Positions 48,100-59,540 of a stretch of DNA of 64,000 nucleotides are shown one piece after another. The notes beneath the pieces are model-generated. The model was given only the letters and a program-made list of their open reading frames with translations. It had not been told where the DNA came from and did not search any database. The position numbers and the translations under genes were made by a program. This stretch comes from Tricholoma matsutake. Taxonomy: Eukaryota > Basidiomycota > Agaricomycetes > Agaricales > Tricholomataceae. Each line of letters begins with the position of its first letter. The first letter of the stretch is position 1. Where the stretch lies: NCBI GenBank assembly GCA_026075535.2, contig AP026550.1, forward strand, positions 4,402,001-4,466,000, in the 5' to 3' direction.

Positions 48100-50116
48100 T
48101 CTGCAACCCTCAGGATACAGCCATTGGGGCTGGGGGTTGCATTGACCTTACCCACTTGGCTGCCTACGTTCATCTCAATGTGTCCGCTCTTTCCGACCCT
48201 GACTCCCTAACCATTCTTTTAACCTTTCCCAACTCTTCCGCCCCTTTCTGAACCCTTATCAACTCTGGCTCCTCCCACTGCTTCCTTGACTCCTCTTTCA
48301 TGTTGAATAACCAACTCAGCACGGAATCCATTAACCCGATCAGTTTATGACTCTTTGATGGAACTTGCAACTCCACCATAACTCAGATTGTCAAACTTCC
48401 GGTCACCTTCCCTGCTGGTGAAGTATTCAATTTGTCATTTTATGTAACCTCGCTCAACTCTTCCTGTTCCGCTGTACTCGGTCATAACTGGCTGAAGCAA
48501 TACAATCTATTGATTGACTGGTCTTCAAGCCAACTCGCTTTCCGCTCTGCAGATCATAGAGGTCCAGCACCCCTGACGTCACCTTTGTCCCTGAATCTTC
48601 CGGTAGAAATCCTCGACTCCTCCACATTTTCTAAACCCCCCATTCCTCCTAAGTTTACACCTCCCGACATCTCCTTCATCAACGCTGCCGCTTATGCGCG
48701 TGCTAGCAAACTTCCTGGGGCAATAGCTTTTCAGATGACCTTCGCTCCAGAAGGGTTATCCGCCCATTCCGCTAACTCCTCCGACCTCTCCGATATTCCG
48801 CCCGAGTATCACGAATTTGCTGATGTCTTTAATAAGACTAAAGTGGATACCCTTCCTCCGCATCGGTCTTACAACCTCAAGATAGAGACAGAAGACAATA
48901 CTCCTCCACCTCTGGGCTGCATGTATTCTCTCTCCCCCTCTGAATTAGAAGCCTTACAAGTCTTTATTGATGAAAACGTCTGCTCAGGTTTCATTTGCCC
49001 ATCTAAGTCTCCACATGGTGCTCCGATTCTCTTCGTCAAGAAGAAGGATGGTAGTCTCCAACTTTGTGTCGACTACCGAGGACTCAATTGTCTTACAAAG
49101 AAAGACTGCTATCCCCTTCCTCTCATTTCCAACCTCCTCGACTCTCCCTGAAAAGCCCACTTGTTCACCAAGATAGACTTGCGGCACGCTTACCACTTAG
49201 TCCGCATTGCAGACGGTGACGAATGGAAAACTACTTTCCACACCCGCTACAGATCTTTCGAGTGGTTGGTGGTTCCCTTTGGACTCACTAATGCACCTGC
49301 AGCATTCCAGCGTTTTATGAATGACATCTTCAGCGACATGCTGGATGTTTGTGTCATCGTATACCTCAATGACATCCTAATCTATTCCAATGACAAGTCC
49401 CAGCATGGGGCTCACATCAAAGAAGTCCTCCACCGTCTCCAGAAGAATGGACTTTACGCCTCTCCACAGAAATGTGAGTTCCACAAAGACACCGTCGAAT
49501 ATTTAGGTTTCATCCTTTCACTGGATGGACTGCAGATGTCCAAAGATAAAGTCAAAACCGTGCTTGACTGGCCCGAACCTAGGAAAGTTAAGGATATTCA
49601 ATCCTTCTTAGGCTTTTGCAACTTTTACCGCCACTTCATTAATGGCTATTCAGACATTGTCATCCCACTCACCCGCCTGATGCAGAAATCCACGCCTTGG
49701 GACTTCAACAAGAAATGCCGCGACGCCTTTGAAAGGCTCAAACAAGAATTCACTCATGCACCTGTCTTAACTCAATGGGTACCTGACTCACAGATGGTAC
49801 TTGAAACCGATGCCTCCGACTATGCCTTAGCGGCTATCCTTTTGGTTTACACTGCGGATGGAGAAATCCATCCGGTCACTTTTCACTCCCGCTCCTTTAA
49901 TCCCGCTGAACTAAATTATGACACTCATGACAAGGAACTCTTGGCCATTCTTGAAGCCTTCAAACACTGGCGGCAGTACTTCGAGGGTTCCACAAACCCG
50001 GTTGATGTGGTCAAGGACCACAAAAATCTTGAGTACTTCAGCACTACCAAGTTGCTCACCTGCCGCCAGGCCCATTGGTCTGAGTACCTTTCCCAGTTCA
50101 ATCTCGTCATCCACTG

Positions 50117-51546
50117 ATGGTACTCAACCCAGAAACCCAAACAAAACCCACAAAATGGCTTCAGATGGTATAACACGAGTCAGAGGAAGGTTGTGAGGCC
50201 CTCTAGATGTCACCTGTCAGACCGAGCATCAAATAGTCATAAAACAACTGCTTGTCGAAGCAGTTCGAGGCTAAAAGGATATGTTTTGTGACTTTGCAAT
50301 GATTTTCGAGGGGTTGCGATGATTTGCGAGACTTTGCAATGATTTTCGAGATGTCGCAATATTTTTCGAAGAGGTTTCAAGGAATTTCGAGTGTGCAGAT
50401 ATGTTTGGATGCAAGATCGGGGGACTATACGAGTAGTAGAAGTGACGAAAAGGCTAATCGAGGGAAGCGAGAGCGAAAATAGCGTAATGTGAGGAATTTC
50501 GAGGAATTTTGAGTGTTTAGCGTAAAACACCAAACTTCGGACTGAATAAGACTAAACTGTACTCTCAGATCACTGTGATCTGGGAGGAAGACGACGACTT
50601 TCTTGTTTTTCTTTGTATCTAGTACATCTTTTTATATAAAATAAAGAAAGTACCTAAAAAGGCTAGAGAACATGAGGCAAACATGTGGAAAACTCGAGGC
50701 AAAAGACAATATAAGTATATCAGAACAATAAAGCGAGCCTAGAAGGGGTGAATATAACACATGATGAAGAAATAATAAGAAAGAATAGCTAAAACTGGAC
50801 TGTCCTTGTTATAAATTGAATAAAAGATTGGAAACTGCTTCGAGCGGATTGTATGCGTGCACATGCAGTCGAAATGTGTTCAATATACTCGATATAGTGT
50901 CCCATGTGTCCAGCATGCATCCGAAGATCGTTCGAACAGGAAATACTGTGTCCAACAATGTTTTTCGAGGTTCAATGTTTTTCGAAGATTTTCAAAGATT
51001 CTTCTGACTTCGTTCGTGGCCCGATATTGGTGCGATATTGTTCGACAATGGTAGTGGATATGTCTGGCATGTGTGCGATGACCATTGGAATAGCGATATA
51101 GTGTCCAATGTTGATTTTCGATGTTTGACGATGTTCAATTGCATTCGATACAATGCTTGTCAATGTTTGACGATGCTCGACTGCGTTCAATACGATGCTC
51201 GCGATGCTCGACAATGTTTGATACAATGCTCATGCTGTTTGATCGTGTTCGACAATGCTCAGCAATGCTCGACAATGCTCGACCGTGTTCAATACGATGC
51301 TCGCGATGCTCGACAATGTTCGATACGATGCATGCGATGCTCAACAATGTTCGATATGATGCTCATGCTGTTCAATCGCGTTCGACGATGCTCAACAATG
51401 TTCGATCGCATTTGATATGATGCTCACACTCGGTAGACTTGGTCGGGAGTGGTCATGCTGCTTCTGGGACCTTGTGCAAGTTATCCGATGTGATTAGAAT
51501 GTGGTCGAAACAGTGAATCAGCCTTTGAGCCGAGGAGACAACCTAT
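50117..51546. mobile_element. Unclassified insertion, copy 2, inside Gypsy-C pol
   Basis: 1430 bp flanked by a perfect 5-bp repeat CACTG (50112-50116 and 51547-51551). It interrupts the RNase H to integrase junction; removing it with one CACTG restores the frame. It shares its left end and its right end (CCTATCA) with the insertion at 2269-3277. It contains GCAATGATTTTCGAG-type repeats on the left and a degenerate GCTCGACAATGTTCGA array on the right. No coding region or obvious terminal inverted repeat was found. Confidence 0.8.
51110..51430. repeat. Degenerate tandem array within the insertion
   Basis: Many short units related to GATGCTCGACAATGTTCGATA with variable spacing. Reading frames across it are Cys/Arg/Met-rich repeat translations and not genes. 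Confidence 0.85.
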
Positions 51547-52134
51547 CACTGCTTCCGCCCCGGAAAACTAGGGGCCAAGCCAGATGCACTCACTAGATGT
51601 TGGGATGTCTACTGCAAAGGGGGAAATAGCGACTTCGCCTCCATAAACCCAACCAACTTCTGACCTGTATTCACACAGGAACAGCTCACCTCTTCCCTCT
51701 GTGCCACCTATTTCGCCACACCTGTCCTTCGACAAGCAGTAATCATGGATGTTGAGAAACTTCACAGCGACATCTGCACCTCCCTACCCCTTGACCCCTT
51801 ATCATCTGCACATCTTCTGACTCCTGTCGACCCCAACTGGACCATAGACGAGGCAGGTCTCCTCCGCCACTTTGACTGGATTTATGTTCCAGATGTCGCG
51901 GATCTTCGTTTCAAGGTCCTTCAGTACAAACATGATCACATCCTCTCTGGCCACTTCGGACAAAACAAAACCCAGCAGCTTGTCCGCTGGGAATATGTCT
52001 GGCCAAACCTCCGCACCTTTGTGCAGGAATTCTGCAAATCCTGTACCACTTGCAAACGATCCAAATCACCTCGACACAAGCCCTATGGGTTCCTAAAGCA
52101 ACTTCCGGTTCTGGAACGACCTTGGAACTCCATC

Positions 52135-52779
52135 TGTTAAGGGCGAAGCCTCAACCACTCGATCTAGTCAATGTTGTTCGATGAGGTGCTTCCTCAACGA
52201 GTCATTCGGCACTAGTCCTACTCAGAGCGTCCGACATAAGATAGGTAGTGCACTCTAGCAGGGCTTCTGCATAGAGTCATTCAGGTTCACGCACTAAGGG
52301 GCTTCCTTAGTGGTTTCGAGTAAGTTCGTGAGTTGCAAGTTAAGGCTGTAGAATGCCTAGATCTAAACTAAGGACATCCCTACTACAAGTCGCAGTACTT
52401 ATACTAGAAGGGAGGTCCTTATCATCCAATTGGAAAGGTAGATGCATATCAAGTAATAATAGAAACAATAGGCCTCATGCCTTGCATGAGGCGTCCGATG
52501 TCACAGAGTGCTGTGGCGCAGCATGTCGATCATGAGAGTCCAATGTCACAGACCTCATGTCAGGGGGCTGTTGTATCACAGCATGTGTGGGAGTGGGTTT
52601 GGGTGCATGGAGTCACCATGCGTCAAGGGTGCCTGGGGATCAAATGCATGCAGTCGGCATGCGTTGTGTGTGTGTCTGGTGTCAAGGGCATGCCCTAGGC
52701 ATGAATCATGGAGTGCCTCCTGTCTGGAGGGGATCGTTGGGTCGGTCGGGTTCCATGAGTTACAAGAAAAATTGTAACA
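52135..52779 (-). repeat. Gypsy-D 3' LTR (left copy)
   Basis: 645 bp, TGTTAAGGGC to TTGTAACA. It differs from the right copy by indels (for example near 52180 and 52515-52545) and by CpG-type transitions. Confidence 0.96.
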
Positions 52780-52977
52780 TTACCCCCCCACTATGGTCGA
52801 AAGTTCCACACTTCGACCTAAATCTTCATCTCTCCTTCGTGGTCTGATTGGGTGTGGTCTGGTTATGTGGGTAGGTCGGGGTCGAGGGGTACGATGGAGG
52901 AATAATTCATGTCCGAACTCAGACCATGATCGGGTTCTTCTGGTTTGCGCTGCCCTAGGTAGCGGTGTCAAGGAGTC

Positions 52978-53169
52978 AGTAGTATTGTTGAAAGGGGGGC
53001 GTTGCAGGATGGCAAATTCAATGTCTGTAATTGGGGGTTCGGGTTCTGTTCAGAAGATGGCATAGAGGCAGAATGCGAAGGTTAGGGCTGCTGCTGCAGC
53101 CAGGGTCGTGCCAACGACGATGGCAAGGATCGTAATCCCTGTGAGCATGGGTCTGTCTTGTCATGCCAT
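52978..53169 (-). pseudogene. Gypsy-D ORF4: small protein with one membrane helix
   Basis: From ATG 53169 the frame has TGA as third codon, then a strongly hydrophobic stretch of about 25 residues (TILAIVVGTTLAAAAALTFA, about 53130-53060), a further TGA near 53053, and a Pro/acidic tail to TGA near 52980. It resembles a single-pass membrane segment. It is located after the zinc-knuckle ORF and before the 3' LTR. Function is unknown; an envelope role is not supported. Confidence 0.5.
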
Positions 53170-53187
53170 TGTCTAGAGCTCTGCCTT

Positions 53188-53912
53188 TTAAATCCTTCCA
53201 TATGGCTCCCCTGTCATGTTTCCCATCGCGTCATCATCAAAATCATCATATCCAGAGTTAAAGAAGAGCCACTGTCTGTGTTTGGCTTCTCTTTGATCAG
53301 TCTCTCGATCTTTCCGAGGTTTCTCCAGGCAGTTCATCCTATAGTGTCCGGGGCCTCGCTGTTTGCAATACTTGCAAATATATCATGGGCAAATCAGGCT
53401 GAAATGGCCTATCTCTTGGCAGATGAAACATCTGGCATGTCTCATGTGTGGGGGGGACCAAGGCGGTTGGGTGGTTTTCGTTTTGGGTTCGGGGGTGGTC
53501 AGATCAATTACTTTGGGTGCCCTAGGCATGATCTTCAGGTTCTTCATAGAATGGGAGGAGCCTCCAGAGGGAGCTCATCGTTCATCTCTGTCGCTCTGCT
53601 CACTGAATGGTGAGAGCAAGGTCAGTGGTCATCTGTGTCAACCTAAAGGGGTGTGAGGTCTCTCCTCAGCTGTTCTCAGTCTGTCTGACTGCGGTGCAAT
53701 CATTTCCTGGATTGTTTGCTTGATCCCCAGGGTGTCTGCATCGTTCATTGCTTCTTCTAGATTTCGTTCCATCTGTTCGATAGTGCTCACATAGTAGAAG
53801 CACATCCTGGCTAGATGGTATTTCGGTGGATCATGGGTGAGGTGAATGCGAAGGGCATCAGTGTTCAATCGGTTTCATAGGTATTCTTGGGTAAATCGTC
53901 GTTCGGCAGGCA
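53188..53912 (-). pseudogene. Gypsy-D ORF3: double zinc-knuckle protein
   Basis: ATG 53912, 48 bp after the pol stop, to TAA near 53190; about 240 codons. An N-terminal block (HDPPKYHLARMCFYYVSTIE) is followed by a Glu/Asn-rich helix, a linker, then two zinc knuckles: CFICQEIGHFSLIC (CX2CX4HX4C, near 53430) and CKYCKQRGPGHYRMNC (CX2CX6HX4C, near 53365). An acidic tail closes it. It is broken by TGA near 53876, 53640, 53631, 53586 and 53383. I recall similar ORFs beside agaricomycete Gypsy pol genes. Nucleic-acid binding is inferred from the knuckles. Confidence 0.75.
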
Positions 53913-53959
53913 TATTGGGGAGTGTCGTTGTGGGAAGAGAGGGGGTTTTTGGGTTTCCA

Positions 53960-56900
53960 TCAGAGGTGGTACCTCTTCTTATATGCCGTCAGGATCTCGG
54001 GGGCATTCTTTAGGTTCGATTCAGGTTCCCATGTGTTTTCGGATGTCAGGTAGTCAACCCATTTCACAAGGTAATGGCGTGTCTTGCCATGCTTCTTGTG
54101 TGTGATGATTGCTTCCACCTCGTATTCGTTTTCTCCTTCCATGAGGTCGGGTGGTGGAGTCAGGAAGTTTTGCCCATGAGTGTCATTCTCATGGTATCAC
54201 GTGAGTAAAGCCGCATGGAATACCGGGTGGATCTTCCATCTCAGCGGCAGTTTCAATTGGTATGTCATTCTCGATAAGGCATCTTCAATCATGAAGGGCC
54301 CTTCTCGTTTTGGTGCCAGTTTTCTTGTTGGGTAGCCAATCTTCAGGTTCTTGGAGTCAAGCCATACTTGTTCTCCAACCTTGAATGGTTCGTATCGCCC
54401 TTTCGTTCGGGCAGCCATAGCCTGTCTGGCTAGTTCGTGTGTGGCAAGAGCTTCCCTTCTCACAGCGAGAAGCTCTTGGATTCTCTGTTCGGTGGCTGGC
54501 ATGTTAATCTTTTTGTAAGGGGTGGGGATAGCGCGTGGTTGATATCCCATCATCAAGTAAAACAGCGAGTGTTTTACTGTGGAGTGTGTCTTCTGGTTGT
54601 GCATGAATTCTGCCGTTGGGAGATAATGCTCCCAATCTTCAGGTTTGTTCAAACAGAACATGTGGAGGTAAACCTCCAGCTCTTGGTTTACTCACTCCGT
54701 TTCTCCGTCGGTCTGGGGGTGATAGGTGGTGCTCATGGATAGCTTAATCCCGAGCAATCGTCCGAGTTCTCGGAAGAGTTTGGACATGAATCGAGGGTCT
54801 CTGTCTGAGATGATTCTTCCGGGGAGTCCAAATCTTGTGTATACATGGCGCAGGTAAAGGTCTGCGGTGCCAAGTGCATCGATCATCTTTGCGCAAGGGA
54901 TAAAAATTACCCCCTTCATAAGACCATGGTCTACCATGACCATGATTGAGTCAAATCCGTTTATCACGGGCAAGTCCATGATAAAATCTGTCGTTACCAG
55001 CTCGAATGGTCTGCTGGTGTCGGATGATATCGGTGTCAGCAGTGGGGTCATCGGGTGTGTATTCACTTTCATTTGCTGGCACTTTGCGCAGCCTTTGATG
55101 TACTTCTTGATGAAGTTGGCCATTCCTGGCCACCAGTAGTCTCGTTGGATCAGTTCGATCATCTGCCATTGTCCAGGGTGTCCTGTCGTAATGCTATCAT
55201 GGTATTTTTGTATGATCGCTCAGCGGAGGGTTTCGTCCTGTGGCACGTAGCATCTGTCTTTGAAAAAGAGCAGGCCGTCTTCGAATTTCCAGTCCAGACT
55301 TGATTGGGGGAGTTCCATTGTTTTTCAGGGCTCATAAAGCATCATTTACGAGGTCATCCTTCATTATTGCTGAGACCAGGGCTCCCTGGAGCTCAGTGTC
55401 GATCGTTTTGACGAACAGTTCGTCAGCGAGGATGGTCTTGTCCTCGTTATTGGTGTCTTCTTTGGCTGTGTGATCTGCTCTCCTCGATAGGGCATCAGAT
55501 TGTACCATCTGTGATCCTGGTACGTGTTGTAGCTTCAGGTCGAATTGTGACAGGTAGATGCTCCATCTAGCCTGTCGTCAGTTCAGTTTCTGCGCCTGAT
55601 GGAAATACGTCAGGTTCTTGTGATCGGACAGTACTGTCACAGGGAACGGTGTCCCCTGTAGGTAGTGTCTCCATGTCTCTAGTGCTCAGATCACTCCCAG
55701 TAGTTCCCTGTCATATATCTCGTAATTTCTTTCAGCTTTGTTGAAAGAATGCGAGATATAGCCGCATGGGTGCCAGTCTCCGTTGGTGTCCTGTTGTCTG
55801 AGTACTGTGCCTGTTGCAAATTTTGAGGCATCAGATTCCACCACAAATGGTTTCATTGCGTCTGGCATCAGCAGTACTGGGGCTTTGTTGAATTTCCTTT
55901 TTAGCACATCAAATGATTGCTGGCAGTCGTTCATCCATTTAAATTTCTGGTTCTTCTTCGTCAAATTGTTCAGCAGTCTGGCCAGATCTGCGAAGTGTCC
56001 AATGAATCTTCGATAGAAGTTCCCAAATCCTAGGAAGGATCTTACATCCTTCACTGTCCTTGGCATGGGCCAGTCCTTGATCCCAGCCAGCTTTGTATTG
56101 TCCATTCCGAGTTTGTCGGGCCTGATGATCATGCCCAAGAAGTCGACTTCCTGTACGTTGAATTTGCATTTCTCTATTTTCAGGTAGAGATCGCATTGTC
56201 GTAGTTGTTTGAGGACCCTTTTGGTCCTTATCCGGTGTTCTTCTTCCGTCTTCGAGAAGATCAGGATGTCATCCATATAGATGATGAGCCATCCTTCATC
56301 TAGCATATCTCAGAAGAAATCGTTCATCATGGCCTGGAATGTTGCCGGTGAGTTGCACAGCCCAAAGAACATCACCATTGGCTCAAATAGCCCTCGGTTA
56401 GTCTTGAATGCTGCCTTCCACTCGTCTCCTTTCTTTATCCATACATTATGATATCCCCATCGAATATCAAGTTTCATGAAAAATCTCGCTCCCTTCAGCT
56501 TGTCCAAGAGGTCTCTGATCAGTGGCAGGGGGTAGTTGTTCTGGATTGTTCCTTCGTTCAGATAGCGATAGTCTTGGCAAGGTCGTAGAGTGTTGGAGTC
56601 CTTCTTTGACACGAAGAAGAATGGGGATGCCATGGGTGATTTCGGCGGTTGGATGTATCCTTTCTCCAGGTTTTCGTCTAGAAACTCATTGAGTTTCTCT
56701 TGTTCTTTTGGTGTCAATGGGTAGACTTTGCAATCCTTCAGTACAAAGCCTTCCTTCAGATCGATTGTGTGATCCCATGGTCTTGATTCTGGGAATCGTT
56801 CAGATGCAGTTTTTTCGAATACCTGTCTGTATTTCTGGTATTCCGGTGGCAGTAGGTCATCCAGGGTCTGTTTGCTGGCCTCCCTTCCCTCGTCTTGTTC

Positions 56901-58336
56901 ATGCGCGAGTCGCTGGGAAATGGATGTCTTTGCTCTGATCCATGTGCTCTTTGAGAATACATATCGTGGGGAGTCCTTGGCTTTCATAATCCTGGAGATC
57001 GTGTTTGTTTTCCGTATGTATGTATGGGTCAGTCCTCAGTGTTCCTTGGTGCGGGGTGGTTCTTCTGGTGGTTCGAATATGCCAATGACCGGTTCTCCTC
57101 ATACATATGCGATCAGGAGGTCTGTCACATCTTGTTCATGGGTTTCTTCCATTACTTGTATTTCCATGCTGGTGTCTGCCAGTAGTCCCTCATCTGGTAC
57201 TTCTTCAACCTTTACTTGAGGGGGAGTTTCCCTGGGTATAGGTACTTCAGCGTTGATGGTACCGTGATCTGGGGTCCTATAATCATTGGTCAGGGTAGTC
57301 TTCTGTTGAGGGTCATTTGTCCTATTTCGTGGTGTCGTTTTCATGTTCCTTTTGCCGGTGCTTCCCTCCCCTGTGGAGTTTAGCAATTCCTTCATCTTTT
57401 GTACGATTTGTTGTGTCCTGTCGCATTCATTGTTTTTACCCTTTTCCAGTTGTTTCTTCTTCTGGTTCTCTCGGGTTTTGGCAATGGCCCATCGTGCTGC
57501 TTCGAGGTTCCTGGGTTCTTTAGGAGTGTTTCTGCTCCTGGTTTTTGCGATGGCTATCTGGACAGAATTTAGTTCTTTTGCTTTCCTTTCTGAAAGCCTT
57601 TCTCTTGTTTTTGCCATGGCCAATCGGGCTCAGGCAAGGCTCCTCTCTTTTTCTTCGGCAAGCCTTTCTCTTGTCTTTGCCATGGCCAGTCATGCTTGGG
57701 CAAGGTTTCTCTTCTTTTCTTCGGAGAGTCTTTGTCTCATCTTGGCTATGATGCGTCAAATTCATGCCATTCTGTCATTCGGTGCCTCCCTTTCAGCGTC
57801 TACCCTAGGAAGGTTTAGAGTGTTTGGGAGGGCCCATTCAGCTCTTCTTGTCTTCTCCAAGATTCATTTGATCTGAGCCCATCGTTTTTCATCTCGGAAC
57901 TCAAGAGTTCCCTTCTTCCAGTTGATGATCGGGTTCACCTCCCGCAGCCATGACAGGCCCAGGATTACCGATTCCTTGCCTAGTCCAGCGACTAGGTATT
58001 CCATTGGGCAGCTCTGTCCATTGATGTGGAGTTTCCCTTTCACGTATCTTGTGATTGTTCCCTGTCTGTTCAGGGTTCTGTCTACATTTGTGGCCCGGAT
58101 GGTATAGCCTAAGGGATATGTCTTGATCCCTTCTTGTTCGACGAATTTCGAGTCAATAAAGACTCCTCCTGCTCCAGAGTCGAGGAGCGTGTTTGTTGCG
58201 ACATCTTTCCTATTGTCTGACTCAGCTACCCGAATAGACAGGCGCATAGATTGTCTATTCATGGTAGCTAAGAGTACAGACCCTAGGGAGACTACAGTGG
58301 TGACTGGCGTCGTATCAGGCCGCTGTTCTAAAAACC
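53960..58336 (-). pseudogene. Gypsy-D pol: protease to chromodomain
   Basis: The frame is -1 to gag. Protease LLDSGAGGVFIDSKF near 58175; a linker with 22-residue repeats (57480-57770); RT with an intact YMDD box (56268-56279) and [17 protein letters not shown] near 56020; RNase [13 protein letters not shown] near 55845. A one-base frameshift at a C-run near 55310 precedes the integrase (HHCC finger near 55170-55080; TDFIMDLPVINGFDS near 54990; ISDRDPRFMSKLF near 54790). The chromodomain (YEVEAIITHKKHGKTRHYLV) ends at 53960. TGA stops include 57100, 56307, 55686, about 55578, about 55228 and 54692. Confidence 0.94.
57480..57770 (-). repeat. Coding tandem repeat in Gypsy-D pol linker
   Basis: Units of about 66 bp encode 22-residue copies containing LAMAKTRERL, AIAKTRSR and AIAKTREN, so AKTR recurs four to five times between protease and RT. 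The region is charged and probably helical. The hydrophobic frames on the opposite strand are shadows. Confidence 0.8.
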
Positions 58337-58360
58337 CGATTCCTCCAAGAGGTTAAGGGC

Positions 58361-59494
58361 TCATTCTTTTTCTTCTTCATCGAGTTCATCCAGCATTATG
58401 TGGACTCTCTGGTAGGTGTCCTCCCCAGTCTTTTTCTGGGTGAAGCAGTTTCGGTAGGGGGGAGGCGCTGACCCTGTCTGGGTAGGGGTTTTTCCATCCC
58501 TGTGGTCAGATGATCGGTGTCTGGGCTGGTGACAAATGAAACACAATCCCTTTCGGAGGTGTTCCATGCATTCTTGGTTTGTTAGTCGGTTGATATCAAG
58601 AGAGGGCTGTCCTTTCTTCATTGTTTCCTTCATCTTCTGGTTCTGCCTGGTCTTCCCCAGGATTGCCATGGCCTGTTTCCATTGGCCTTCATATTTCGAG
58701 GCTGCCTTTATCCAGCCCTCAAGAGTGTTGGGTACCATTTCCATCGTGTGTACCCTCTTCAGTAATTTGGGGTGCAGTCCATCCATGAAGTACTCGATCA
58801 TGGCTGGATCTTCTGTGATTCCCATCCTGTCTTTCAGGATGCGGAAGTTCGCCATGTATTCTTCAAGGTTCCCTGAACCTTGCTTGAGATTCTTGATCTC
58901 TGTCTTTGCCATTCTGGCATCATTGATCAGTGAGAAGGCCTCTAAGACCTTCTGTCAGAAGTCTGTGTATTCACCGAGTCCCTCGGACTGGTGTTGGTTG
59001 ACGAATGCCTGCACCCAGGCAGCTGCTGTCCCTCCATTCATGAAGGACAGTGTGAAGATAATCTTCTTGTCATTTGTGTCATAGACCTGGTCATTGATTT
59101 GCAGGTATAGGTCTATCTCCTGCAGGAACCTGGCGGTCTTGGTCCGCTCTCCTGAGAAGTCTGTTGGTGATCAGATTTGAATGTCCTTCACAGATGTCAT
59201 CGGTGTGGTTGTGGGTTCGGACATCTCATTATAGAGGTCATCAGTTTTGTCTGTTAAGAAGCAGGTGGATGTTTCGGATGGGGGTGCGTGCGGTTGTTCA
59301 AAGTCTTTGTCGGTGAGGAAATCTCCTCATTGTCTGTCGGTTGATCTGTAGAACCAATGCTGTACTGGGGTCGAGTAACGGACTAGTCTTCCATTGTATC
59401 GGTACCAAGATGAACCTGGCTGTGGTTCTGCTTCTCTTGGTGGTCGGTCTGGGGTTTGTCTAGACCTGGGTCGCTGTGGTGTGTATCGAGACAT
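58361..59494 (-). pseudogene. Gypsy-D gag
   Basis: ATG 59494 to TGA 58363-58361. An Arg/Pro-rich start leads into the gag core (FLQEIDLYLQINDQVYDTND near 59120, then LKQGSGNLEEYMANFRILKD near 58880). A zinc knuckle CFICHQPRHRSSDH (near 58540) has His where the last Cys is usual. TGA lies near 59327, 59178 and 58956. The protease frame starts in -1 phase just beyond the stop. Confidence 0.88.
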
Positions 59495-59540
59495 ATTGCC
59501 TACACCTAGGTAGGTGGGCTAGCAGATAGTTTAGATCTTA

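Larger units (their letters stand above)
48093..52134 (+). pseudogene. Gypsy-C pol, first part (protease, RT, RNase H, integrase finger)
   Basis: The -1 frame relative to gag. Protease TLINSGSSHCF near 48252. RT with [20 protein letters not shown] near 49035 and an altered active box YLND (49362-49373). RNase H LETDASDYALAAILL near 49800. The frame is cut at 50116 by a 1.43-kb insertion and resumes at 51552 with FRPGKLGAKPDALTR, then the HHCC finger HILSGHFGQNK near 51940. It is cut again at 52134 by Gypsy-D. TGA lies at about 48249, 48348, 49149 and 51662. It resumes at 60197. Confidence 0.93.

Noticed and set aside
51110..51430. CRISPR-like array
   Set aside because: Units are degenerate and unevenly spaced, without unique spacers, in a eukaryotic mobile insertion.
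52978..53169. Retroviral-type envelope gene in Gypsy-D
   Set aside because: Only one short hydrophobic helix, with no signal peptide, cleavage site or ectodomain.
57343..57876. Plus-strand hydrophobic, membrane-like protein
   Set aside because: It is the opposite strand of the Gypsy-D AKTR repeat region in pol.
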